Shown here piece after piece: positions 1 through 9,127 of a stretch of 64,000 nucleotides of DNA. Each line of letters opens with the position of its first letter. Position 1 is the stretch's first letter. The translations under genes and the position numbers were made by a program. The notes beneath the pieces were generated by a model. The model made no database searches. It saw only the letters and a program-made list of their open reading frames with translations, and was not told the origin of the DNA. Source of the DNA: CAZKJL01 sp964553135 (lineage in GTDB: Bacteria; Patescibacteriota; Gracilibacteria; Peribacterales; Peribacteraceae); NCBI GenBank assembly GCA_964553135.1, contig CAZKJL010000001.1, positions 496,001 to 560,000 of the forward strand, in the 5' to 3' direction.

Positions 1-2
1 TT

Positions 3-98
3 CCGGACGTGAACATCTTCTTCGACATTCAGGAGGCCGCTCGTTGGCTTCACCATCAGAAGACGAGCGTTCACGCTCCGGCGGAGTCAGCCGTCTGA
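3..98 (+). CDS. C-terminal end of an unidentified protein (partial)
   Basis: A reading frame is open from the window edge and closes with TGA after 31 codons. The visible tail contains NIFFDIQEAARWLHHQ and reads like a real, mixed-composition protein end. The other two forward frames either stop at once or give an Arg/Ser-rich shadow. A GC-rich hairpin follows about 35 nt after the stop, which fits a gene end. No family can be assigned from this fragment; the upstream sequence would decide. Confidence 0.4.
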   Translation, partial: PDVNIFFDIQEAARWLHHQKTSVHAPAESAV

Positions 99-133
99 CT
101 GCGCGGGCGATGGAGAAGCGACGTGAACGAAGT

Positions 134-161
134 GAGGGTGTGCGGCTTGCCGCATACCCTC
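134..161 (+). terminator. Hairpin, likely transcription terminator
   Basis: A 13-bp stem (GAGGGTGTGCGGC against GCCGCATACCCTC, one G-T wobble) closes on a 2-nt loop. The following sequence, CTTCAACCTGCTTTTA, has only a weak T run. It lies between the partial gene ending at 98 and a promoter at 189, so termination is its likely role. Confidence 0.55.
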
Positions 162-188
162 CTTCAACCTGCTTTTAAAGTCACTTAA

Positions 189-216
189 TTGACATTTTAT
201 AAAAAGATTGTAGATT
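189..216 (+). promoter_or_regulatory. Sigma-70-type promoter
   Basis: A perfect TTGACA (189-194) is followed after 16 nt by TAGATT (211-216). The site sits in a locally AT-rich stretch between a terminator-like hairpin and the next gene. It overlaps a possible TTG start at 189, which argues that translation of the next gene begins further downstream. Confidence 0.6.
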
Positions 217-287
217 GCCTTAGCTCTTTCACAATGTGTTGGCACCGTGCCGCACGACGTTCACGTTCGTTCTCGAGGGTTCTTCCA

Positions 288-1025
288 ATGCCATCGTCGT
301 TAGCCGCTGAATTTTCAACTCGTGCCATGGGTGTCGTCGGGAGTCACGTCCGCGCGATGAGTCGTGCCCATGATGGGCGCATTGCGTACCTCACGGATCG
401 CTTCCTCACTGTTCGGCCGTTCAGCAACCTCCGGTTCCACCTTGGGACCGGGAAGGGACTGACGCTCGACACGGAGGGATGGATCCCTCCCGATGCGCCG
501 GTTCACCTCCGTCTCTTGGGTGACAACTGGCTGCTTGTGTCTTTCCCGAGACAGCAACACATCGTCACGCTGACCGACGGGGTCAGCAGGCCGTACGACC
601 CCGCGAAGCATCAGGACCTCGAAGAAACGGTCTGGTTCCGTGCCCGCCGCGCTGAGTGGGATGATCCCACTCTGGCTGTTTCCAACGCGGCCGGCGGCAG
701 ACTCGCGCTGCTGCGCGACGGAGTCCTCTCCCTACAGCACCATATGGAGGACTTCAGCCCCAGGGCTCAGGAATGGACCCTGGATCTGGCTCATCACCTT
801 CGGGTTCAGGAGGCCGTCAAAATTTGCCTCTCCCCACTTGGGGACTACGTGATCGTCGCAACGCAACGACGAGTCTTTGCCGTCCGCACGGCGGACCAGA
901 GCGTCACCGATCTTTCGGGAGAACTGCATCTCAAGCCGGCGACGATTTGGTTCACCAGTAAGACGACATTCGTCGTCGCCGATACTCAGTGTGAGCTTTG
1001 GCGTCCGATGCAGCTCACCTTCTGA
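288..1025 (+). CDS. Hypothetical protein, beta-propeller-like
   Basis: I do not recognise a family. The protein (about 245 aa from this start) has alternating hydrophobic/polar strands and short repeated phrases such as DGRIAYLTDRFL, GGRLALLRDGVL and LGDYVIVATQRRVFAV. These look like blades of a WD40 or similar beta-propeller. I chose ATG 288 because a GAGGG purine run lies 8-13 nt upstream and because the promoter at 189-216 overlaps the only longer start (TTG 189); the residues between are Cys/Arg/Ser-rich and look non-coding. No signal peptide is visible. A terminator follows, so it appears to be monocistronic. Confidence 0.6.
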   Translation: MPSSLAAEFSTRAMGVVGSHVRAMSRAHDGRIAYLTDRFLTVRPFSNLRFHLGTGKGLTLDTEGWIPPDAPVHLRLLGDNWLLVSFPRQQHIVTLTDGVSRPYDPAKHQDLEETVWFRARRAEWDDPTLAVSNAAGGRLALLRDGVLSLQHHMEDFSPRAQEWTLDLAHHLRVQEAVKICLSPLGDYVIVATQRRVFAVRTADQSVTDLSGELHLKPATIWFTSKTTFVVADTQCELWRPMQLTF

Positions 1026-1061
1026 GCGATCCGACGTCGTGTATCAACCGCCAACCCATAG

Positions 1062-1102
1062 AAAGAGCCAGCCTCTCGTGCATGTCACGAGGGGCACTCT
1101 TT
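1062..1102 (+). terminator. Rho-independent terminator
   Basis: The outer stem AAAGAG/CTCTTT encloses an inner stem CCTCTCGTG/CACGAGGGG with one mismatch and a 5-nt CATGT loop. The 3' arm ends in a short T run followed by an AT-rich stretch. It closes the unit that ends at 1025 and separates it from gyrA. Confidence 0.7.
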
Positions 1103-1232
1103 AGTTATAAAAACTAAAATCAGAAAATGTCAAAAGATGGCTTCGGGACTTGAACAACACGCGTATTCAAGGCGCTTTCCTTTCGACCCGATTCTGGTAG
1201 TCTTCCTCCGACTTTCTGACCCCGATTTCGGT

Positions 1233-3836
1233 ATGGCAAAAACCCCCGCACCACAGAACGACGGAGAACAGGCTCCGCTCTTGCCCGTCAAAAACATGGG
1301 CAACATTCAGGCCCGTCCCATCGTGACGGAAATGGAAGAGAGCTACTTGAGCTATGCCATGAGCGTCATCGTCTCGCGCGCTCTCCCCGATGCTCGTGAC
1401 GGTCTCAAGCCCGTGCACCGCCGCATCATGTACGCCATGTTGCGTGAAGGATTGCTCCCGAGCCACAAGTACTCCAAGTGCGCCGGTGTGGTCGGTGAAG
1501 TGCTCAAGAAGTACCACCCGCACGGAGACAGCCCGGTGTACGAGGCCATGGTCCGTCTCGTGCAGACGTTCTCCATGCGTTACCCGCTCATCGACGGACA
1601 AGGAAACTTCGGTTCCATCGACGGAGACAACGCCGCCGCTTATCGTTACACCGAGTGTCGTTTGGAGAAGATCTCCACGGAACTCCTCGCCGACATCGAC
1701 AAGAACACCGTCGACTTCCGCCCGAACTACGACGGCACGGTCAAAGAGCCGTCCGTTCTTCCGTCACGCCTGCCGAACCTGCTCCTCAACGGCACCGTCG
1801 GTATCGCCGTCGGTATGGCCACGAACATCCCGCCGCATAACCTCCGCGAACTCTCCGACGCCATCTTGCACCTCACGGACAATCCGGATGCGACGGTGGA
1901 AGACCTCCTCAAGTTCGTCCAAGGCCCCGACTTCCCGACGGCCGGTTACGTCTACGATCGCGAAGTTCTCAAGCAGGCCTACCTCACGGGTCGCGGATCC
2001 GTCGTGTGCCGCGGCAAGGCCGAAATCGAAGAAGCAGGCAACCGCCACATCATCCGCATCAGCGAGCTTCCCTACCAGGTGAACAAATCCGTCCTCATTA
2101 CGCGCGTCGCCGAGCTCGTGACGGACAAGATCATCCAGGGCATCTCCGATATTCGCGATGAGTCCGACCGCGACGGCATCCGCATCATCATCGAACTGAA
2201 GAAGGACAGTTACCCTCAGAAAATCCTCAACCAGCTCTACAAGCACACCGATCTCCAGACGAGCTTCGGTTACAACTGCATCGCGCTCGCCGACGGCATT
2301 CAGCCGAAGCTTTTGAACTTGCAGGAGCTGCTCCAGATCTTCATCAACCACCGTCGCACGGTCATCACGCGCCGCGTCACCTTCGACCGCGACCGCGCCA
2401 AGGAACGCGCACACATCTTGGAAGGTCTCTCCATCGCTCTCGACAACATCGATGCCGTCATCAAGACGATCCGCAGCAGCGACTCTCAGGAAGACGCGCG
2501 CCAGGCGCTCATCAAGAAGTTCAAGCTGTCCGAGATTCAGGCCGGTGCCATTCTCGAGATGCAGCTGCGCCGCTTGGCCGGACTCGAGCGCAAGAAAATC
2601 GAGGACGAACTGAAGGCAACGCTCGCCTTCATCAAGGAGTGCGAGGCCATCCTCAAGGACAAGAAGCGCGTCGACACCATCATGAAAGACGAGCTCAAGG
2701 AAATCGCCGCCAAGTACGGCGATGACCGCCGCACCGTCGTGGTACCGCACGCCGTCGGTGAGTTCTCGGCCAAGGACACCATCCCGAATGCTCCGATGAT
2801 CGTGGCTCTCACGACCCACGGTTACGTGAAGCGCCTCAGCCCCGCGCAGTTCCGCGCACAGCACCGCGGCGGCAAGGGCATCAAGGGCATGACGACCAAG
2901 GACGAAGACGAAATCATGAGCATCGTCAGCGCCAGCAACCACGACGACATGCTCTTCTTCACGAACACCGGTCGCGTGTTCAAGATGCCGGTCTACGAGC
3001 TCCCGCAGGCCAGCCGCACGGCCAAGGGCCAGGCCATCGTGAACTTGCTCCAGCTCCAGCCCGGCGAGAAAGTCGCCGCCATCATGAAGGCCAAGCTCGA
3101 AGGAAAGACGCACCTCTTCATGACGACCATCAAGGGAACCGTGAAGCGCACGGCGCTCTCCGAATTCGAAAACATCCGCCGCTCCGGCCTCATCGCGCAG
3201 AAAGTTCCGGAAGGGGACGAGCTCAAGTGGGTCGTCGCGACGACGGGTAAGGACGAGATCTTCATCCTCACCAAGAAGGGTAAGTCCATCCGCTTCACCG
3301 AAGGCGACGTCCGCGAAATGGGACGCGCAGCCGCAGGTGTCCGCGGTATCCGCGTCGGTCCCGGTGACCGCGTGGTGGAAGCCGCCGCGTTCGCGTCCGC
3401 AGAGAAGAGCCAGCTCCTCGTCGTCATGGAGAACGGTCTCGGCAAAGCCTCGCCCATCACCCTCTACCGTCTGCAAGGACGCGGAGGCAGCGGAGTGAAG
3501 GCCGCCCAGCTCACCCCCAAGACCGGTGACATCGTCGGTGGCGCCATCCTCCAGGACGGCGACCAGGGCGACCTCATCTGCATCAGCAAACAGGGCCAGA
3601 CCATCCGCATGAAACTCTCCGACATTCCGTCACGCGGTCGCGCCACGCAGGGTGTCATCGTCATGCGCCTCGACGCGGGTGACAAGGTCGCATCCGTCAG
3701 CGTCATCATGCATGACCCCAACGCCGAAGCCGCCGCTGAAGAGGCAGCCGAAGAAGACCAGATGGAAATCGAGGAACCGCCGGTCGTCGAAGAGCCGGAG
3801 GAGAAACCCAAGGCGAAGAAGAAGTCTAAAAAATAG
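1233..3836 (+). CDS. gyrA: DNA gyrase subunit A
   Basis: Type IIA topoisomerase subunit that breaks and rejoins DNA and wraps it for negative supercoiling, working with GyrB. The N-terminal domain carries the 5Y-CAP fold; catalytic Tyr is about residue 139 in AAAYRYTECR. The quinolone pocket reads HPHGDSPVYEAM, with Pro and Glu at two positions that vary between species. A GyrA-box-like motif QHRGGKG (canonical QRRGGKG) near residue 544 and the repeated beta-pinwheel blades support gyrase rather than topoisomerase IV. The C-terminus is a Glu-rich then Lys-rich tail. I chose ATG 1233 (MAKTPAPQ) because the 32 upstream residues do not fit the family. GyrB is not in the window. Confidence 0.93.
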   Translation: MAKTPAPQNDGEQAPLLPVKNMGNIQARPIVTEMEESYLSYAMSVIVSRALPDARDGLKPVHRRIMYAMLREGLLPSHKYSKCAGVVGEVLKKYHPHGDSPVYEAMVRLVQTFSMRYPLIDGQGNFGSIDGDNAAAYRYTECRLEKISTELLADIDKNTVDFRPNYDGTVKEPSVLPSRLPNLLLNGTVGIAVGMATNIPPHNLRELSDAILHLTDNPDATVEDLLKFVQGPDFPTAGYVYDREVLKQAYLTGRGSVVCRGKAEIEEAGNRHIIRISELPYQVNKSVLITRVAELVTDKIIQGISDIRDESDRDGIRIIIELKKDSYPQKILNQLYKHTDLQTSFGYNCIALADGIQPKLLNLQELLQIFINHRRTVITRRVTFDRDRAKERAHILEGLSIALDNIDAVIKTIRSSDSQEDARQALIKKFKLSEIQAGAILEMQLRRLAGLERKKIEDELKATLAFIKECEAILKDKKRVDTIMKDELKEIAAKYGDDRRTVVVPHAVGEFSAKDTIPNAPMIVALTTHGYVKRLSPAQFRAQHRGGKGIKGMTTKDEDEIMSIVSASNHDDMLFFTNTGRVFKMPVYELPQASRTAKGQAIVNLLQLQPGEKVAAIMKAKLEGKTHLFMTTIKGTVKRTALSEFENIRRSGLIAQKVPEGDELKWVVATTGKDEIFILTKKGKSIRFTEGDVREMGRAAAGVRGIRVGPGDRVVEAAAFASAEKSQLLVVMENGLGKASPITLYRLQGRGGSGVKAAQLTPKTGDIVGGAILQDGDQGDLICISKQGQTIRMKLSDIPSRGRATQGVIVMRLDAGDKVASVSVIMHDPNAEAAAEEAAEEDQMEIEEPPVVEEPEEKPKAKKKSKK

Positions 3837-3842
3837 ATCACG

Positions 3843-3900
3843 AGACGTAAGACGTAAGACATGAGCAAAAAATGCTTGTCTCTTACGTCTTATGTCTATT
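3843..3900 (+). terminator. Long hairpin after gyrA, low-complexity arms
   Basis: The left arm is a tandem of ACGTAAG units and the right arm is the complementary CTTACGTCTTATGTC, separated by about 15 nt that includes an A6 run. It starts 7 nt after the gyrA stop and ends in TATTTTG. It most likely terminates gyrA transcription; its arms are built from short tandem units like several other hairpins in this window. Confidence 0.65.
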
Positions 3901-3917
3901 TTGTGCCATTTTTGGTC

Positions 3918-3946
3918 TTGCAGAGGGCCAATCCTTCTCGTAAGAT
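3918..3946 (+). promoter_or_regulatory. Promoter of rpmE
   Basis: TTGCAG (3918-3923), a 17-nt spacer and TAAGAT (3941-3946) precede the rpmE ATG at 3956. The -10 box ends 9 nt before the start codon, so the 5' leader would be only about 3 nt. Confidence 0.5.
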
Positions 3947-3955
3947 CTCGCAGCT

Positions 3956-4237
3956 ATGAAGAAAGGCATCCACCCGCAGATCCACAAAGACGCCGTCACC
4001 ACGTGCGTGTCGTGCAATGCCGTATACGCCATTCCGACGACCGTAAAGGCCCAGCAGGTCGAAATCTGCAGGAACTGCCACCCCGTCTACACGGGTGAAT
4101 ACCGCGGTCTTATGGCTTCCGGACGTGTGGACCGCTTCCGCAAGGTTGCCGAGGCCACCAAGAAGAAGCAGGCCGAAATCAAAGCCGTGGAGGAGGCTCG
4201 CAAGGCCAAGCCCAGCAAGATCAAGAAGGCCAAGTAG
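3956..4237 (+). CDS. rpmE: 50S ribosomal protein L31 (bL31)
   Basis: Small subunit-bridging protein of the large ribosomal subunit. The start MKKGIHPQIH is typical of the family. It carries the zinc-binding C+ form: CVSC near residue 19 and CRNCH near residue 38. The family usually ends near residue 70, whereas this 93-aa protein has a Lys/Ala/Glu-rich extension. The core VYTGEYRGLMASGRVDRFRK is diagnostic. It is flanked by its own promoter and terminator, so it is a single-gene unit between gyrA and an unknown gene. Confidence 0.93.
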   Translation: MKKGIHPQIHKDAVTTCVSCNAVYAIPTTVKAQQVEICRNCHPVYTGEYRGLMASGRVDRFRKVAEATKKKQAEIKAVEEARKAKPSKIKKAK

Positions 4238-4248
4238 TTCGATATACG

Positions 4249-4285
4249 AGCCTTGTACGCCTGTTTCAGCGTGTGAGGCTTATTT
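4249..4285 (+). terminator. Terminator after rpmE
   Basis: AGCCTTGTACGC pairs with GCGTGTGAGGCT over 12 positions, including three G-T wobbles, around an 8-nt loop, followed by TATTT. It starts 12 nt after the rpmE stop and runs directly into the -35 box of the next promoter. Confidence 0.6.
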
Positions 4286-4311
4286 GACATATTCTTTAAA
4301 TTTGTCATAAT
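4284..4311 (+). promoter_or_regulatory. Promoter with consensus -35
   Basis: TTGACA (4284-4289), a 16-nt AT-rich spacer and CATAAT (4306-4311). Initiation would fall near 4318, 7 nt before the ATG at 4325, and no Shine-Dalgarno sequence is present (CACTCCTTTTT precedes the ATG). Confidence 0.7.
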
Positions 4312-4324
4312 ATCACTCCTTTTT

Positions 4325-5647
4325 ATGCCCAACGCCCCCAAGTCCATTCCGGAGAACCCCGATCTCTATTCGCAGTCGCTTCTGAATGCGGCTCGGGCAT
4401 ACAAGCATGATCTGACCGTCGCGCAGGAGGAGGGTGTGGATCTTGGCAAAGGACACCGTGTCTCCATCAAGCACATCACGTCCATTCCGACCCCGTGGTT
4501 CATCAATACGAAAGACAACAGGCCGGGCGCCACCTGGTTCGAGCACATCGCACATACGGCAAGTCGCATTCACAATGTCATGACGAGCGATGCGGATCTC
4601 AAAGTGCCGTTCGATCAAAAGGGCGGACGTCCCGGACAACCGAAGCCGAAGGGTACGCTTGTGGATGTATTTCCTGCAGACGCGAATCGTGTCGTCAGCA
4701 TCATCGCGTCCGAACTCACGCGCATGGGACTCGGGCTCCAAGTGCGCTCTCTGTCGCGCGGCAAAGCTACCGATCAGGAAAGCGTTCTCCGTGAGGTTCG
4801 TCAGTCCGTCTTTTACGCATCCCAAAATTATACCGTGAACGAGACGAAGCGTCCGCTCGTCGTCAACATGCCGTTCCATCCGCTCTGGAACAAAACGAAA
4901 GTGCAAGCAATGCCGGGGGAACCTACGCCCATCAGTTTGCTCGAAGCTACGAAGACCGAGCAAAAGCTCGTCCAACATCTCATCGGTCCGAATCCGAACG
5001 GCAATGACCAAGTCTCGGACATCATGGAAACACGCATCGCGCAAATGTGCCTGAAAGCGATGCCCGATTTGTTCACGCGCCATGATTTTCAGTTCATCCA
5101 ATACCATCAAAAGGAGCGCGCAGCGCTCAAGGCGTACCTTGAACGCATCGACATTTTTACCCAAGACTCCCGCAGCGAAGCCCTCGAGCAGATCCTGGAA
5201 ATGCTCTCACTGCACGTTCAGTGCAGTCCGGAGTGGTTCGGGAAGCTGGAAAAGGAGGAGCTTGCCGACAGACAGGCCGCAGGTTCCGCCACCGCTGCGG
5301 ACAAGCCTTTTGACATCATCGGTGACGATACGAAGACGGTGATCGGGGCATTTTTGGACCCGCTGATCGTGAGACACAAGGCCGGTGACAAATCGATCGT
5401 GAAGCAGATGGGTGATCGATTGCTCGTCCCCGTGACGCGCCTTGCCATGCTGCTCGATACTTCCAACAGAGCATCGGCTCGTGATTCCGCAGAGGTGCGC
5501 GAAGAGATGCTGGTTCTCATCGATCGTTTGAAGTACATGTGCAACGCCGTGGGCGGCAATGGCTACGAAGTGGCTCCCACCATGGCCAAAATGCTGTTGC
5601 ATGCCTATACCGATCAGACTCCCGATACCCTGAAAGCGTACCTGTAA
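4325..5647 (+). CDS. Hypothetical protein, 440 aa
   Basis: I do not recognise this protein. It is soluble-looking, has no signal peptide or membrane segment, and is mixed alpha/beta in composition. A conserved-looking stretch near residues 50-80 (SIPTPWFINTKDNRPGATWF) precedes a Lys/Pro-rich loop. The second half is mainly helical and includes a Leu-rich segment near residues 370-420. It has a strong promoter and a near-leaderless start at ATG 4325, so it is expressed separately from rpmE. It is followed 43 nt later by hrcA, which has its own -10 box. Confidence 0.75.
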   Translation: MPNAPKSIPENPDLYSQSLLNAARAYKHDLTVAQEEGVDLGKGHRVSIKHITSIPTPWFINTKDNRPGATWFEHIAHTASRIHNVMTSDADLKVPFDQKGGRPGQPKPKGTLVDVFPADANRVVSIIASELTRMGLGLQVRSLSRGKATDQESVLREVRQSVFYASQNYTVNETKRPLVVNMPFHPLWNKTKVQAMPGEPTPISLLEATKTEQKLVQHLIGPNPNGNDQVSDIMETRIAQMCLKAMPDLFTRHDFQFIQYHQKERAALKAYLERIDIFTQDSRSEALEQILEMLSLHVQCSPEWFGKLEKEELADRQAAGSATAADKPFDIIGDDTKTVIGAFLDPLIVRHKAGDKSIVKQMGDRLLVPVTRLAMLLDTSNRASARDSAEVREEMLVLIDRLKYMCNAVGGNGYEVAPTMAKMLLHAYTDQTPDTLKAYL

Positions 5648-5678
5648 GACCCTCCGACGGAGCTCCGTCATTCCGTGT

Positions 5679-5684
5679 TAGAAT
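5679..5684 (+). promoter_or_regulatory. -10 box of hrcA (leaderless type)
   Basis: TAGAAT lies exactly 6 nt (AAACGT) before the hrcA ATG at 5691, so transcription should start at or next to the start codon. No clear -35 box and no Shine-Dalgarno sequence are visible. Confidence 0.55.
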
Positions 5685-5690
5685 AAACGT

Positions 5691-6398
5691 ATGGACCAGC
5701 GTCAGGCGAAGCTACTTGCGGCAATCATCGACGAGTTCATCGGAACGGCGCTTCCCGTCGGTTCCAAGCAGATCGCCGACACCGGCATGTTTGCCATTTC
5801 CGGCGCCACGATCAGAAACGAAATGCAGATCTTATCTTCGGAAGGTTTCATCGAACAGCCGCATACGTCCGCGGGCAGAGTGCCCAGCGTGAAGGGGTAC
5901 CGCATGTACGTGCAGCAATTCATGAATCCGTCCGCCCACGAGCGTGCCGTACGGCTCCGTTTCAACACGCTTCGCGAGCAGTACTTCCAGCACAAAGACC
6001 GTGAGCGCGCGTACGAAGCCGTGAGCCTGCTCTCCAACATGATGCCCAACGTCGCGTTCGCCACCGTTCCTCACCGTGAACGCGTGTATTACCTGGGACT
6101 CGCCAATGCCGTCCGTCAGCCCGAATTCATGGCCGATGCCAAACTTGTCACGGGCGTCGTCGAAGTCCTGGAGAAGCGTCTTGCCGATCTTGTGTCGAAC
6201 ATCGAGCTCAGTGACCAGGTGCGCTACTACATCGGCGACAAAGACCTGTGTCCCGAGTTCGAGAGCTGCTCCATGCTCGTGACCAAGTACAGCGTGCGCG
6301 GCCAAGTGGGTGCCGTCGGCATCCTGGGACCCACGCGCATGGACTACGGGTACAACACCGCGGCCCTGGAAATGGTCGCTTCACTCATTCGCGACTAA
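5691..6398 (+). CDS. hrcA: Heat-inducible transcription repressor HrcA
   Basis: Repressor that binds CIRCE operators of chaperone genes when folded with GroEL help. The N-terminal winged helix is recognisable in ISGATIRNEMQILSSEGFI followed by HTSAGRVPSVKGYR, a family signature. The C-terminal signature GILGPTRMDYGYNTAALE is also present. At 235 aa it is about 100 aa shorter than typical HrcA, so the inserted dimerisation region is probably reduced (inference). The window holds a CIRCE-like site before clpC at 54430-54456, a likely target. grpE/dnaK/dnaJ are not adjacent, unlike in Bacillus. Confidence 0.88.
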   Translation: MDQRQAKLLAAIIDEFIGTALPVGSKQIADTGMFAISGATIRNEMQILSSEGFIEQPHTSAGRVPSVKGYRMYVQQFMNPSAHERAVRLRFNTLREQYFQHKDRERAYEAVSLLSNMMPNVAFATVPHRERVYYLGLANAVRQPEFMADAKLVTGVVEVLEKRLADLVSNIELSDQVRYYIGDKDLCPEFESCSMLVTKYSVRGQVGAVGILGPTRMDYGYNTAALEMVASLIRD

Positions 6399-6436
6399 CG
6401 TCTACGATTCAATCTATAGCAACATCCTCGTCCGAG

Positions 6437-9118
6437 TTGGCACTTCTTCGCATCCGTCCGGCACTCCCGGATCCGGAAGATACGAGCAGCGCGCGCGGCC
6501 CGCTCCACATCGAGTCGGCCATTTCGGCTCTGCATTCGCTCAAGGGTAAAGACGGTCTCATCAGTTTTGAGGTCGGTTCGTTCCAGGGAAAGATTTGTTT
6601 CTTCGTCCGTGCCACGAAGCGTGCGCTCCCGCTTTTGGAGAGCCAGCTCTACGCGCAGTACCCGGATATCGATATCGAGTTCATGGATCCCAAAGAGCTG
6701 GAACCAAAAGAAGGGGAGATCATTCAGTCGACGGATCTGTACTTGAGCAAGCCCGAGATCTATCCCATCAAGCGCCATCCGCAGTTCGACGATCTTCTGG
6801 CCCGCCAGAACGTCGATTCCATGGCGGGCATCACGTCGGCGCTCGTGCGCTACGCCGATCCCGCGATGCGCGGACACATTCAGATCGTCTTCCAGCCCAT
6901 CGGCAGCCGCTACCGCAAACGCGTCATCAAGTTTTTGCCACTCATCAAGAAGGGCTTCCCCAAGCGCTTTGAGTCGTATGCCAAACTGTTTGCCACGGCG
7001 CACTTGGCGCGCGGTTGGCGCTGGTGGGCCTACTTGCCGCTCAATATTCTCATGGGTGGTTTCCGTGCGTGGTTCTCGTTCATCCCCACCATCCAGGACG
7101 TGGGTGCCCTCTCGGAAGAGAGCGACAACGACGAATACAACGAAGAAACCATGAAGTCCGGACGCCGCAGTCACGAGAGTGAAGATCCCATCTCGGCCGT
7201 GGCCGACAAAGTGAACCGTCCGCTCTTCGTGGCCAATGTTCGCATCAGTCTCATTTCGAAGGAGAGCAAGAAAGAGGATGCCATCCAGAAAATCGCCGAG
7301 ATCTACGGCAGCTTCCGTCAGTTCACCGTTCCCACCCTCAACGGATTCAAGGCAGGTCACGTTCGTTCCGTGACGTCGCTTGCCGCCGACATTCGTCACT
7401 ACCCGTACACGCTTTCGGTCGAAGAGCTCGCCACGCTGTGGCACTTCCCGAATGCGCTCGTCAAAACACCGAACATCGACTGGGTGTACTCCAGGAAGCT
7501 CGAACCCCCCGTGGATTTGCCCGTCCCCGAGACCTCGCCCGATATCACGGTCCTCGGTGAAGCCGTCTTCCGCGGGCATCGCACGCGTTTCGGCATCAAG
7601 CCCGACGATCGCCGCAGGCACATGTACATCATCGGTAAGACGGGTATGGGTAAGTCCACGCTCCTGGAGAACATGATCTTCTCGGACATTCAGAGCGGCA
7701 AAGGCGTCGCCGTCATCGACCCGCACGGCGACCTCATCGAGGCCGTGCTCCGTTTCATTCCGCCCGAGCGCACCAACGACGTCGTCCTCTTCGACCCCGC
7801 CGACAAAGAGTATCCGCTCTCGTTCAACATGCTCACGGCACGCAGCCCGGACCAGTTCCCGCTCGTCGTCTCCGGCCTTATGAGCGTGTTCACCAAGCTC
7901 TGGCCCGACGTGTGGAGCGGACGCATGGAACACATTCTCCGCAATACGCTCCTCGCGCTCATCGAAGGCCAGGCCAACTCCATGCTCGGCATTCTGCGCA
8001 TGTTCTCCGACGATGCGTTCCGCAAGAAAGTCGTGGATCATTTGAGCGATCACCACGTCCGCAGCTTCTGGGAAGACGAGTACGCCAACTGGTCCGAGAA
8101 GTACCGCACCGAGGCCATCGCCGCCATCCAGAACAAGATTGGGCAGCTCCTCTCGGTGCCGATGATTCGCAATATCGTCGGACAGGTCTCGAGCACTTTG
8201 TCGCTCCGCGAAGCCATGGATACGGGCAAGATCATTCTCGTGAATCTGAGCAAAGGAAACATCGGAGAAGACAATTCCGCATTCCTTGGGTCCATGCTCG
8301 TGACCAAATTCCAGCTCGACGCCATGAGTCGTACGGACATTCCGGAGAAGCAGCGCAAAGATTTCTACCTCTACGTCGACGAGTTCCAAAACTTCGCCAC
8401 CGAGTCGTTCGCCACCATTCTCTCCGAGGCTCGCAAGTATCGCCTCAACCTCACGCTCGCGCACCAGTACATCGGGCAACTCCTCATCGACGGCAAAACG
8501 ACGCTCCAGGACGCCGTCTTCGGCAACGTGGGTTCCATGACCAGCTTCCAAGTGGGTTCCGACGATGCGGAGGTGCTCAGCATGCAATTCGAGGAAATGG
8601 TCTCGACGAACGACATCCTGAGCCTGCCGAAGTACCACGCGTACATGCGTCTCATGGTCGGCGGCATGGCCAGCAAACCGTTCTCGGTTTCCACGCTTCC
8701 GCCGCCGAAACTGGAATCATCCGATGAGCGTGTCGCCGTCATCCGTCGGGCATCGCGCGAGAGGTACTGCGAGAAGCGCGCCGTCGTCGAAGACAAGATC
8801 AACAAGTGGATCATGAGCGCCAAAGAAGGCCGCCAAGTCGCCGTCAAAGCCGAGAAGGCCAAGGAGAAAGAAGCCGAAGAGAAGGAGAAGGCTCGCAAGA
8901 AAGGCATGAAGCTGGATGAGTACCGTGCCTGGCGGGACCGCGAAATGTGGACGAACGACTTCAACGCACTCAGGAAAAAAGCTCTCACCGAAGCTCTGTC
9001 CACGGAGGAGCAGGCCAAGCTCAAAGAGCTGGAGGACAAACTCGCCAAGAGCGGGGGAGTGCCGCCGCCCAGCAAGGGCATGCTCGAGGTGATGGAAAAG
9101 CAGAAGAAAAGTGCGTAA
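6437..9118 (+). CDS. VirD4/TraG-like type IV secretion ATPase
   Basis: Hexameric pump-like ATPase of the VirD4/TraD/HerA class, likely a coupling protein for DNA or protein transfer. The first 380 residues or so form an N-terminal domain with a hydrophobic patch near residue 195-225 (WRWWAYLPLNILMGGF). Walker A is GKTGMGKSTLLE, followed by VIDPHGDLIEA; Walker B is LYVDEFQNFATESF, followed by ARKYRLNLTLAHQYIGQL as in TraD/TraG proteins. The tail is a Lys/Glu/Ala coiled coil. I chose the TTG at 6437 because earlier starts would overlap hrcA by 150 nt; the start is uncertain. Related secretion genes lie at 50-56 kb. Confidence 0.82.
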   Translation: MALLRIRPALPDPEDTSSARGPLHIESAISALHSLKGKDGLISFEVGSFQGKICFFVRATKRALPLLESQLYAQYPDIDIEFMDPKELEPKEGEIIQSTDLYLSKPEIYPIKRHPQFDDLLARQNVDSMAGITSALVRYADPAMRGHIQIVFQPIGSRYRKRVIKFLPLIKKGFPKRFESYAKLFATAHLARGWRWWAYLPLNILMGGFRAWFSFIPTIQDVGALSEESDNDEYNEETMKSGRRSHESEDPISAVADKVNRPLFVANVRISLISKESKKEDAIQKIAEIYGSFRQFTVPTLNGFKAGHVRSVTSLAADIRHYPYTLSVEELATLWHFPNALVKTPNIDWVYSRKLEPPVDLPVPETSPDITVLGEAVFRGHRTRFGIKPDDRRRHMYIIGKTGMGKSTLLENMIFSDIQSGKGVAVIDPHGDLIEAVLRFIPPERTNDVVLFDPADKEYPLSFNMLTARSPDQFPLVVSGLMSVFTKLWPDVWSGRMEHILRNTLLALIEGQANSMLGILRMFSDDAFRKKVVDHLSDHHVRSFWEDEYANWSEKYRTEAIAAIQNKIGQLLSVPMIRNIVGQVSSTLSLREAMDTGKIILVNLSKGNIGEDNSAFLGSMLVTKFQLDAMSRTDIPEKQRKDFYLYVDEFQNFATESFATILSEARKYRLNLTLAHQYIGQLLIDGKTTLQDAVFGNVGSMTSFQVGSDDAEVLSMQFEEMVSTNDILSLPKYHAYMRLMVGGMASKPFSVSTLPPPKLESSDERVAVIRRASRERYCEKRAVVEDKINKWIMSAKEGRQVAVKAEKAKEKEAEEKEKARKKGMKLDEYRAWRDREMWTNDFNALRKKALTEALSTEEQAKLKELEDKLAKSGGVPPPSKGMLEVMEKQKKSA

Positions 9119-9127
9119 TCTTTGGTC

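Noticed and set aside
1764..3476. 570-aa minus-strand reading frame antisense to gyrA
   Set aside because: It lies wholly within the conserved gyrA gene, its sequence is composed of mirrored codons rich in Asp/Glu/Leu/Arg, and no family signature appears.
6395..8638. 747-aa minus-strand reading frame antisense to the VirD4-like gene
   Set aside because: It is fully covered by a gene with clear Walker motifs; length arises from GC-rich codon bias.
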